Origin: JBQTIM01 sp052388135
GTDB lineage: Bacteria; Elusimicrobiota; Elusimicrobia; FEN-1173
Direction of reading: 5' to 3'
Length of the DNA stretch: 11,543 bases
Assembly (NCBI GenBank): GCA_052388135.1
Contig: JBQTIM010000199.1
Span: 1 to 11,543, forward strand
A program made the position numbers and the translations under genes. Below, piece after piece: positions 1 to 5,570 of this stretch (position 1 is its first letter; each line of letters begins with the position of its first letter). A model generated the notes under the pieces. The model was not told where the DNA came from and did not search any database. It worked only from the letters and a program-made list of their open reading frames with translations.

Positions 1-266
1 GGTTACAGAGCGACAGCTCTGCGCCCTCCTCGCGCCTCGAAATCGCCTCAAATCTGGGCCTCCCAAATAGGACATAATTTATGCAGGCATCAAATAAGCC
101 GGCCAAGAGCCTATCCCGACAACCCTCTTTGAGGGGCGAAGCCTTGGATTCGAGCCGAGCCGAAGCGAAATTTCCCGAGAATGCTGGACGAGGTTTATAA
201 GGGAAATCTTTCGAGGGCGCAGGCCGAAAGCCGAAGTTGCAGCCCCCGATGGGGTTGAGGCGGGCT
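1..266. other. non-coding region with small inverted repeats
   Basis: No gene is supported here. Visible structures are a hairpin with 6-bp arms at 6-11 and 16-21 (loop GACA), a hairpin CCCTC/GAGGG at 123-135, short GGC/GCC hairpins near 135-143 and 222-232, and an inverted repeat ATTTCCC (170-176) / GGGAAAT (201-207) around a 24-base spacer. The stretches near 127-143 and 208-232 resemble each other. The region lies downstream of the minus-strand barrel gene that ends at 267. I see no clear intrinsic terminator for that gene. The region could be a dispersed repeat, a 3' UTR or a structured RNA; I cannot tell which. Confidence 0.4.
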
Positions 267-1076
267 TTAAATCTTTCCCTGCCAGGCGAGACCCAGGGAG
301 AACGTTCGGGCCGCCGCCGTGTTGCCGCCGGAGATGACAGCGTCGTAGCCGGCCTCCAGGGCCAGGCCGTTCCCGAAGAAATAGATCAGCGACGGGCCTG
401 CCTTGCGGTGCTCCTGGTCGAAAATGTGGGCGGGCAATCCGGACTTTTTTCCGGCGTCGTCGTTGGCCCGGTTTTCCAGGCCGTCCGCCGAGAGCTTGAG
501 GAGAAGCGACTTCGCCAGAAAGGCTCCGGCCTCCAGCCGATAGGGAATTTCATCGGAAAACGGCCCGTTGCGGCGGCGGTAGCCCAGCTCCGCCCCGAGG
601 TAGAACGGCCGGGGGTAAAAAGACTTGCCCGCCAAAAAACGGGCCTCCAGGTCCACTTGGCCCTGACCCAGGGGCGGATTTTCGTCGGGGTCGTAGCCCA
701 AAGGGAGCTTGGCCCCGGCTTGAACCGCCAGCGCCAGAGGCCGCTCCGCCAGGCCGCGCTTAAGGTGGAACCAGGCGTCCGCCGGCCCCGATTCCGTTTT
801 CTTCACGCCCCCCGATTCCGAAGACATTCCCTTGAACGCCCATTGCGAAATTCCGGTCCAGCGGCCGGTGAACCCGTATTCTCCGTAAAGGGAAAACGCC
901 GACTCCTTAAACTTCGGGCCGGGAAGCTTTTTGTTTCCCTTGGGTCCGTAGACCTTGTCCGCGTCGGTCGCCGACAATCCCGCCTTGCCGTAAAACTCTC
1001 CCGCGGCCCGGGTCCAGGCGCCGGCGTGAAGCGCCGCCGGCGCGCCCAGCAAAAGGGCCGCCGCCAAGGCCTTCAA
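267..1076 (-). CDS. small outer-membrane beta-barrel protein (putative)
   Basis: This 269-aa protein is predicted to sit in the outer membrane. An N-terminal signal peptide (Lys2, then an Ala/Leu-rich core to about residue 18, with likely cleavage after LHA) is followed by alternating hydrophobic/polar stretches rich in Gly, Tyr, Phe and Trp, as in transmembrane beta-strands. Examples are around residues 60-72, 155-165 and 228-245. The chain ends in a strand-like segment (FSLGLAW) close to the C-terminus. The start is TTG, and its first two bases lie inside the upstream gene's TGA stop context, so the genes overlap by 3 bases. There is no visible ribosome-binding site, so translation probably depends on coupling. 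It is the last gene of a three-gene operon with an inner-membrane protein and a membrane-anchored periplasmic protein, suggesting it is their outer-membrane partner. I do not recognise a named family; substrate and function are unknown. Confidence 0.75.
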   Translation of the reverse strand: MKALAAALLLGAPAALHAGAWTRAAGEFYGKAGLSATDADKVYGPKGNKKLPGPKFKESAFSLYGEYGFTGRWTGISQWAFKGMSSESGGVKKTESGPADAWFHLKRGLAERPLALAVQAGAKLPLGYDPDENPPLGQGQVDLEARFLAGKSFYPRPFYLGAELGYRRRNGPFSDEIPYRLEAGAFLAKSLLLKLSADGLENRANDDAGKKSGLPAHIFDQEHRKAGPSLIYFFGNGLALEAGYDAVISGGNTAAARTFSLGLAWQGKI

Positions 1077-2926
1077 CGTTTCTTGAATATGTCTTTCAGG
1101 TCCGGCGAGGCGGGCTTTTTATCGTCGGAAGAGCCGGAGGAAGGCAGGGGCAGGGACTCGCGGCCCTTGGATTTTAAATCGTCCAGCGCTTTGTCCAGCT
1201 GGGATTGGGCGGAGGACAGGGACTGGTCTTTCTTGCCGAGCTTTTCGGCCACGCCGCCCGTCCGGGCGTTCACCAGGTCGGTCAGCTTCTTTTTCTCGGC
1301 GGCCGTGAGCTCCTCCACGCGGGCCGATACCCGGGCGCGCACCTCGTCCAGCTCCTTTTGCACGGCCTGCTTCACCGCGTCGCCGATCTGCTTGTCCAGG
1401 CTGGAGCGCAGGCTGATGTCGGGCGATTCCAGATCGCCGGAGACGGCGAAGGTCGCGTCCAGGCGCGTGATTTTCTGCAAGGTTTGATGGAGGAGGCCGT
1501 AGAGCTTGTCGGCCGCCTGCTCGGGAGACAATTCGTGGTTCAGGTTCACGGGCGCGGCGACGAACTCGATCTTGCCCTGAAGGCTCGGGCCCCGCGCCTC
1601 GAGGTCCGCCGATACGGTCCCCACGCCGTCCCGCACGCTGATGGGCCCCGCCACGTCGCCCAATTTCTTTCCCGCCAAAGCCAAACCCTCGTAGCGCAGG
1701 GACACCTTTTCCCGCGGCGTCTCGCCGGTGTAGTCCAGCTCGCCGCGGAACATGAGGGCTTCCGCGCCGCGCCGCCCCTGCACGTCCAGCGCCACGGGCC
1801 GGCCCACCTTCTTGGGGTCTGAGCTGACGTCCTTGAGCGTTCCCTCGTAGCCCAAAGGATTCTCGCCGGAGGTCGTCCCGCTGACGGCCGCGCGCCGCAA
1901 ATGGAACGCGGGCCAATTGTGTTTAAAGGGGAAATGGATATCGCGGCCTGTGCGCGGGGGAGGCGGCGGCGCGGCGTCCTCTTTTTTTTGGGGGATCAGC
2001 CGGCGCGCCTTGTGGAACCAGCCCAAGGCGGTCTGAATCTTTCCGAACCACACGGGCCCGATGACGCCCTGGGCTATGCCCTCGACGGAAAAAGCGTTCT
2101 TGAGGCCGCCCAGCGCGTTGTCCACGTCCTGCCGGCGCAGCTTTTCGATCTCCTGGATGGTGTTTTTGGCCTGCGCCATTTGGCCGCCGATGTCGCTCTT
2201 CAAAGCGGCAAAATCCTTTTGCGCCTGCTGCAATTCGTCCTTGATCTTCCGTCCCTGCTCCAAGTCCTGCTTGGCTTTCTGAAGACCTTCCAGGCCTGAA
2301 TATTTCTCCGTCTTCACCCGCTCGAAAAAGGCCTGGGCCTCCCGGGCTTTCTCCTCCGCCTTCAGGGCCTCCACGCGGGACTCCCATTCCTGCGCCAGGG
2401 CGGGCAGGCGCTCCTGCTCCTCTTTGATTTTTCTGTAGGACGCCAGGTCCTCGGGCTTGAGCTTGCGCGGGTCGTATTGGTCCTTCAGGTTCCCCAACGC
2501 CGCCCCCGCCAGCTCCTTGCCTTTGTCCAAAGCGGAGGGTCCCGTCTTTTCGTCCTTTTTCTTTTCCTTTTTCGGCAGGGCGCCGCTGGTTTTGCGCGGG
2601 GTGCCGGTGCGGATGCCGGCGATCTCGGCGTTTTCGATGATGATCTTTTTCCAGGTCAGCGGCTTGGCGTCCAGGCCGAAACGCAGGGCGTCCACTTCCA
2701 CGGCGTTGGTCATGGGGTTGTGCTCGTCGGCCACCTGCAGGCGCTTGAAGGCCACGTCCAGACGAAGGAGGCTGATGTCCACGTCGTCCAGCTCCACCTT
2801 GGCGCCGTTGATCTTGGAGCCGACGCTCTCCACGGCGCGCTCCACCATTTCGTCCAGGAACAGGCGCGTGAGAGCGGCCGCCAGCGCGACGACGAGGACC
2901 GTGGGAAGGAAGGCTTTCCAGCGCAT
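1073..2926 (-). CDS. TIGR03545 family membrane-anchored periplasmic protein, AsmA-like
   Basis: This 617-aa protein of unknown function matches my recollection of the TIGR03545 family, which is found in bacteria with outer membranes next to TIGR03546, as here. A single transmembrane anchor covers about residues 6-23. Residues 40-108 are beta-rich (VELDDVDISLL and a following strand series) and resemble the N-terminus of AsmA/DUF748-type proteins. A charged, Lys-rich linker and a long coiled coil follow at roughly 160-270, then a proline run at 320-324. A second beta-rich part spans about 328-510 and includes an AsmA-like 'VSGDLESPDISL' segment. A second helical, Lys/Glu-rich region covers 510-590. 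The start is ATG, one base after the upstream stop, without a Shine-Dalgarno motif, so translation is probably coupled. AsmA-like proteins often move lipids between membranes; that role is inferred here, not shown. Confidence 0.8.
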   Translation of the reverse strand: MRWKAFLPTVLVVALAAALTRLFLDEMVERAVESVGSKINGAKVELDDVDISLLRLDVAFKRLQVADEHNPMTNAVEVDALRFGLDAKPLTWKKIIIENAEIAGIRTGTPRKTSGALPKKEKKKDEKTGPSALDKGKELAGAALGNLKDQYDPRKLKPEDLASYRKIKEEQERLPALAQEWESRVEALKAEEKAREAQAFFERVKTEKYSGLEGLQKAKQDLEQGRKIKDELQQAQKDFAALKSDIGGQMAQAKNTIQEIEKLRRQDVDNALGGLKNAFSVEGIAQGVIGPVWFGKIQTALGWFHKARRLIPQKKEDAAPPPPPRTGRDIHFPFKHNWPAFHLRRAAVSGTTSGENPLGYEGTLKDVSSDPKKVGRPVALDVQGRRGAEALMFRGELDYTGETPREKVSLRYEGLALAGKKLGDVAGPISVRDGVGTVSADLEARGPSLQGKIEFVAAPVNLNHELSPEQAADKLYGLLHQTLQKITRLDATFAVSGDLESPDISLRSSLDKQIGDAVKQAVQKELDEVRARVSARVEELTAAEKKKLTDLVNARTGGVAEKLGKKDQSLSSAQSQLDKALDDLKSKGRESLPLPSSGSSDDKKPASPDLKDIFKKR

Positions 2927-2927
2927 G

Positions 2928-3440
2928 TCAGGAATAGCTCTGGTAAAGGGAATACAGCTTGGAGGCCTTGAGGACTTGCACGATCTTCAGACGGGCGACG
3001 CGGGCCATGATTTTTTCCCGATACTGCTTCACGCCCCACGCGAGGAAAAAGTAGAGAGGCCAGAAGAACGCCAGGGCGAACACCAGGCTGCCCAGCGTCA
3101 GCGTGTTGTTGAATTTCGTCCAGGGGACCACGGGGGTGTTGTAGAGGGCCGTCCAGAGGGGCTTCAGGCTCGTGGCGTAGACCAAAAGGAGGTAGCCGAT
3201 TTTGTTGAACAGCGGATCGAAGAACCAGGAGAAGATCGCAAACACGCCCCAGGAGAAGAACGCCGAGGTGACGTTGACCCGGACCATGAAAATGAGGATG
3301 AGCACCAGCAAGTTGTGCAGGCTCAGCGCCGGCGTGATGCCGATGATGGACCCCAGGGCCATGCCCCCCGCGATGGCCCGCGGGCTGGCGTCCTTGTTAA
3401 GAATGTTGAGGAGCTTCAAAACCAGCTTCAGGGTCAGCAT
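2928..3440 (-). CDS. TIGR03546 family (DUF2062-like) inner-membrane protein
   Basis: This polytopic membrane protein of about 170 aa is first in the operon. Near the N-terminus it has a Pro-Arg-x-Ile-Ala-x-Gly-x-Ala-Leu-Gly motif running into a hydrophobic segment with a GITP turn, as in DUF2062 proteins and the related TIGR03546 family. Hydrophobic segments lie at about residues 22-50, 58-88 and 112-138, followed by a basic C-terminal tail that is probably cytoplasmic. Start choice: a GTG at 3443 directly precedes ATG at 3440. I choose ATG because the -10 box lies only six bases upstream of it, so the GTG would probably not be on the transcript. No Shine-Dalgarno motif is present, so the mRNA may be leaderless. 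The neighbour TIGR03545 gene follows after one base. The family's biochemical role is unknown. Confidence 0.82.
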   Translation of the reverse strand: MLTLKLVLKLLNILNKDASPRAIAGGMALGSIIGITPALSLHNLLVLILIFMVRVNVTSAFFSWGVFAIFSWFFDPLFNKIGYLLLVYATSLKPLWTALYNTPVVPWTKFNNTLTLGSLVFALAFFWPLYFFLAWGVKQYREKIMARVARLKIVQVLKASKLYSLYQSYS

Positions 3441-3446
3441 CACGAT

Positions 3447-3475
3447 ATTCTAGGTAAGTCCGAATGGGGCGTCAA
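3447..3475 (-). promoter_or_regulatory. sigma70-like promoter of the envelope operon
   Basis: On the minus strand, TTGACG (3475-3470) is followed after exactly 17 bases by TAGAAT (3452-3447), each matching consensus at five of six positions. The expected transcription start, about seven bases beyond the -10 box, falls on the A of the ATG at 3440. This predicts a transcript with no leader. Confidence 0.7.
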
Positions 3476-3480
3476 TCGCG

Positions 3481-3509
3481 TTGTCTCCCCCCGCCGCAAT
3501 TATTAGAAT
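3481..3509 (+). promoter_or_regulatory. sigma70-like promoter of fumC
   Basis: TTGTCT (3481-3486), a 17-base spacer and TAGAAT (3504-3509) fit a sigma70 promoter. Transcription would begin near 3516, leaving a leader of about 16 bases that carries the GGAGG site. Its -35 box is only five bases from the -35 box of the divergent operon promoter. Confidence 0.65.
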
Positions 3510-3520
3510 AACGGCAGCAC

Positions 3521-3525
3521 GGAGG
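3521..3525 (+). promoter_or_regulatory. fumC ribosome-binding site
   Basis: A perfect GGAGG lies six bases before the ATG at 3532. It decides this start over an in-frame TTG at 3481, which overlaps the -35 box and so would be upstream of the transcript. Confidence 0.85.
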
Positions 3526-3531
3526 CCTTAT

Positions 3532-4935
3532 ATGAAAACGCGCCAAGAAAAAGATTCGCTGGGAACCCGCGACGTTCCCGCCGACGCCTACTACGGCATC
3601 CAGACCCTGCGGGCCGTGGAGAACTTCCCGGTCAGCGGCCTGCGGTTCCCCCGGGCCTTCTTGCGCGCCCTGGCCCTCATCAAAAGGTCCGCCGCCCAGG
3701 TGAACATGGAGCTGGGCCTGCTGGATAAGAAAATCGGCGAAGCCGTCGTCCAGGCCGCCACGGAAGTCATGGACGGAAAGTGGGACGATCAGTTCCCCCT
3801 GGACATTTTCCAGACCGGCTCGGGCACCTCCACCAACATGAACGCCAACGAGGTCATCGCCAACCGGGCCATTGAAATTTTGGGCGGAGCCAAGGGCTCC
3901 AAGTCGCCGGCGCATCCCAACGACCACGTGAACATGGGGCAGTCCTCCAACGACGTCATCCCCACCGCCCTGCACGTGGCGGCCCTGGAATCCCTGACGG
4001 CGGATCTGATCCCGGCCCTGGAGATTTTGCGGAAGGCGCTGGCGGAGAAGGCCCGCGAATTCGACGACGTGGTGAAGATCGGCCGCACCCATTTGCAGGA
4101 CGCCGTGCCCGTGCGACTGGGCCAGGAGTTCGGCGGCTACGAGAGCCAGGTCGCCCACGCCATCCAGCGTCTAAAAAACTGCGAACCCCACTTGGCCGAG
4201 CTGGCCCTGGGCGGCACCGCCGTGGGCACGGGCCTGAACGCGGACCCGAAGTTCATCGACGGCGTCATACGGCGCCTGGCCCGGGAAACCAAGCTTCCCT
4301 TCGTCGGCGCGCCCAACCGGTTCGAAGCTTTGGCCGCCCGCGACGCCGCCGTGGAAACCGCCGGCGCCTTGAAAACCGCCGCCGTGAGCCTCATGAAAAT
4401 CGCCAACGACCTGCGCTGGCTGTCCTCCGGCCCCCGGGCCGGCATCGGCGAGATCGAGCTTCCCTCCCTCCAGCCCGGCAGCTCCATCATGCCCGGCAAG
4501 GTGAACCCGGTGATCCCCGAGGCCGTCTGCATGGCCTGCGCCCACGTCATAGGCGCCGACGCCGCCGTCACCGTGGGCGGCCTGTCCGGCAAAATCGAGC
4601 TCAACGACATGAAGCCCCTCATCGCCTACCATCTTTTGTCCTCCATCTCCATCCTGGCCAACGTTTCGCGGCTCTTCGCCGAAAAGTGCGTTCAGGGCGT
4701 CCAAGCCAATCGGGAGGCCTGCGAGGGCTACATAGAAAAAAGCCTGGCCATGTGCACGGCTCTCGCTCCCCGCATCGGCTACGACGCCGCCGCCGACATC
4801 GCCAAGGAATCCCACAAAACCGGCAAGACCGTGCGGCAGATCGCCCTGGAAAGAAAAATCCTTCCCGAAGCCGAGCTCGCCCGCCTCCTCGACGCCCGGA
4901 AAATGACCGAGCCCGGGGGGCGAGGTCCCTCGTAG
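3532..4935 (+). CDS. fumC: class II fumarate hydratase (fumarase C)
   Basis: This 467-aa enzyme should interconvert fumarate and L-malate in the citric acid cycle, as a cytoplasmic homotetramer without an iron-sulfur cluster. Visible family motifs are GSGTSTNMN (96-104), HPNDHVNMGQSSND (128-141), GRTHLQD (184-190) with the fumarase catalytic His187, and the superfamily signature GSSIMPGKVNP (316-326) with Lys323 and Asn325. The length is normal. Aspartate ammonia-lyase is the main alternative, because the N-terminus (ADAYYGIQTLRAVENFP) is aspartase-like. However, aspartases have Gln at the His187 position and GAGTS instead of GSGTS, and actinobacterial fumarases share the same mixed features. 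The gene has its own promoter and ribosome-binding site and lies divergent to the envelope operon. Oddity: the last 42 bases, including the stop, are duplicated downstream at 5220-5261. Confidence 0.9.
   Translation: MKTRQEKDSLGTRDVPADAYYGIQTLRAVENFPVSGLRFPRAFLRALALIKRSAAQVNMELGLLDKKIGEAVVQAATEVMDGKWDDQFPLDIFQTGSGTSTNMNANEVIANRAIEILGGAKGSKSPAHPNDHVNMGQSSNDVIPTALHVAALESLTADLIPALEILRKALAEKAREFDDVVKIGRTHLQDAVPVRLGQEFGGYESQVAHAIQRLKNCEPHLAELALGGTAVGTGLNADPKFIDGVIRRLARETKLPFVGAPNRFEALAARDAAVETAGALKTAAVSLMKIANDLRWLSSGPRAGIGEIELPSLQPGSSIMPGKVNPVIPEAVCMACAHVIGADAAVTVGGLSGKIELNDMKPLIAYHLLSSISILANVSRLFAEKCVQGVQANREACEGYIEKSLAMCTALAPRIGYDAAADIAKESHKTGKTVRQIALERKILPEAELARLLDARKMTEPGGRGPS
4894..4935 (+). 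repeat. 42-bp direct repeat, copy 1 (fumC 3' end)
   Basis: The last 42 bases of fumC, stop codon included, recur exactly at 5220-5261. This copy is probably the original, since it encodes the family-conserved C-terminal RKMTEPG. Confidence 0.95.
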
Positions 4936-4937
4936 AA

Positions 4938-5021
4938 CTCCGGACACCTGGGGCGGCGGAGCCGCTGATCCGGCCGTCGCCAGGGGCTCCGGCACCTGGG
5001 GCGGCGGAGCCGCTGATCCGG
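4938..5021 (+). repeat. two direct copies of a ~35-bp GC-rich repeat
   Basis: A 29-base block is identical at 4945-4973 and 4993-5021, 48 bases apart. Both copies are preceded by CTCCGG (4938-4943 and 4987-4992), with one extra base in the first copy. Each unit contains a small hairpin GCGGC-GGA-GCCGC. There is no T-run, so it is not a clear terminator. Confidence 0.9.
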
Positions 5022-5070
5022 GAATGGTTGAAGGGCGCCCGCGTAGTGCGTCTATCGCTTCACTGCATTT

Positions 5071-5181
5071 GTCATTGCGAGGAGCGTTGTATGCGACGAA
5101 GCAATCCCGGCTTTTGGAGCGCGAAGTCTCGTCTCAGCGCCGGCGAAACCTGGGATGGCTTCGCCTTCGGCTCGCCATGAC
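5071..5181. repeat. ~110-bp palindromic dispersed repeat, copy 1
   Basis: Terminal inverted repeats GTCATTGCGAG (5071-5081) and CTCGCCATGAC (5171-5181) differ at one base. Nested inside are CGAAGCAATCCC (5097-5108) and GGGATGGCTTCG (5152-5163), also with one mismatch. The left arm is long (38 bases) and the right arm short (30). A second member lies at 9377-9488 in the opposite orientation. It encodes no protein, so it is a REP- or MITE-like non-autonomous element. Confidence 0.85.
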
Positions 5182-5219
5182 AGTCGGACGAACCAAGGGA
5201 CTTATGACGCACCACCCTA

Positions 5220-5261
5220 GCCCGGAAAATGACCGAGCCCGGGGGGCGAGGTCCCTCGTAG
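5220..5261 (+). repeat. 42-bp direct repeat, copy 2 (duplicate of fumC 3' end)
   Basis: Identical to 4894-4935, including the TAG stop, but outside any gene. Together the two copies bracket 284 bases of non-coding DNA. Confidence 0.95.
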
Positions 5262-5293
5262 GCCGACCCGCGGGAGGGCCGGGCGACTGAACC

Positions 5294-5354
5294 GGCGGCT
5301 CCCGGAAAGCCCTTCGCTGCCGGACGCTCCGCCGAAGCCGCCGCGGCGCCTTTT
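5294..5354 (+). terminator. possible weak terminator before the glnA promoter
   Basis: Arms GGCGGCT (5294-5300) and AGCCGCC (5336-5342) enclose a 35-base loop with an inner CGGA/TCCG stem. A short T-run follows at 5351-5354. The spacing and short T-run make this only suggestive. It would end transcripts from fumC. Confidence 0.3.
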
Positions 5355-5359
5355 CCCCC

Positions 5360-5388
5360 TTGACAGTCCCGGGAGTCCTTGCTAAGAT
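5360..5388 (+). promoter_or_regulatory. sigma70 promoter of glnA
   Basis: A perfect TTGACA (5360-5365) is followed after 17 bases by TAAGAT (5383-5388). The predicted transcription start is near 5395, giving a leader of about 175 bases. I see no sigma54-type promoter (GG/GC at -24/-12) in the region. Confidence 0.75.
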
Positions 5389-5395
5389 TCGGCCA

Positions 5396-5455
5396 GCACG
5401 ACGACGTGCGCCGATTCACATTTCCATAGATTTTCCACCGGGACAACGATGTCCT
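5396..5455 (+). promoter_or_regulatory. glnA leader: two hairpins with the same ACGA loop
   Basis: Hairpin 1 is GCACG-ACGA-CGTGC (5396-5409), starting at about the first transcribed base. Hairpin 2 is GGGACA-ACGA-TGTCCT (5440-5455, one G-U pair). Thirty bases separate them. Hairpin 2 uses bases 5452-5455, which also form the start of the 5' arm of the terminator at 5452-5482, so the two structures exclude each other. The arrangement resembles leaders recognised by ANTAR-domain antiterminators, which bind paired hairpins with six-base loops having A at position 1 and G at position 4. Hairpin 2 fits if its last A-T pair opens (AACGAT). Hairpin 1 would read GACGAC and misses the A. A regulatory role is inferred. 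Confidence 0.6.
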
Positions 5456-5482
5456 CCCCGCCCGCGGGGGGGATATTTTTTT
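5452..5482 (+). terminator. intrinsic terminator inside the glnA leader (attenuator)
   Basis: A 9-bp GC-rich stem (5452-5460 with 5465-5473, one G-U pair) has a four-base loop. It is followed by TAT and then a run of seven T ending at 5482. It lies between the glnA promoter and the glnA start, so it would stop transcription prematurely unless hairpin 2 forms instead. Confidence 0.75.
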
Positions 5483-5554
5483 ACCCGGCGGCCAGGACGG
5501 ACCCAAGGGGGATAAACCCATGGCAGCCAAATCGGGGAGTCGCACTCTCTCAAC

Positions 5555-5564
5555 AAAAAAGGAG
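5555..5564 (+). promoter_or_regulatory. glnA ribosome-binding site
   Basis: An A-rich stretch ending in AAGGAG lies six bases before the ATG at 5571. This favours 5571 over the in-frame ATG at 5520. Confidence 0.75.
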
Positions 5565-5570
5565 TCAGGT

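Larger units (their letters stand above)
4936..5359. other. fumC-glnA intergenic region, repeats only
   Basis: No gene is supported. The stretch holds two copies of a ~35-bp repeat, a ~110-bp palindromic element, the second copy of the fumC 3' end and a possible weak terminator. Reading frames that are open here encode only repeat-derived peptides. Confidence 0.7.

Noticed and set aside
81..200. 39-codon plus-strand ORF with AGGA eight bases upstream
   Set aside because: Its codons are AT-ending far more often than those of the real genes, it lies in a structured repeat-like region, other frames are equally open, and the protein resembles nothing I recognise.
237..1487. Long plus-strand ORFs opposite the envelope operon
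   Set aside because: They are antisense shadows in GC-rich DNA with Arg/Pro/Ser-rich low-complexity translations. The minus-strand frames carry a signal peptide, strands and a recognised family.
3481..3531. Upstream TTG start for fumC at 3481
   Set aside because: It lies on the -35 box; GGAGG and ATG 3532 give a normal fumarase N-terminus.
3532..4935. Aspartate ammonia-lyase instead of fumarase
   Set aside because: His187 in GRTHLQD and the GSGTS and SSND motifs are of the fumarase type; only the N-terminus is aspartase-like, as in actinobacterial fumarases.
4945..5021. CRISPR-like array
   Set aside because: There are only two repeat copies, a GC-rich 19-base gap, no further units and no cas genes.
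5520..5570. Longer glnA start at ATG 5520 with AAGGGGG upstream
   Set aside because: The 17 added codons have atypical usage, the better ribosome-binding site is at 5555-5564, and the family does not need the extension. It remains possible.
5280..5570. Sigma54 (NtrC-type) promoter for glnA
   Set aside because: No TGGCAC-N5-TTGC-like pair was found; a sigma70 promoter with a perfect -35 box is present.
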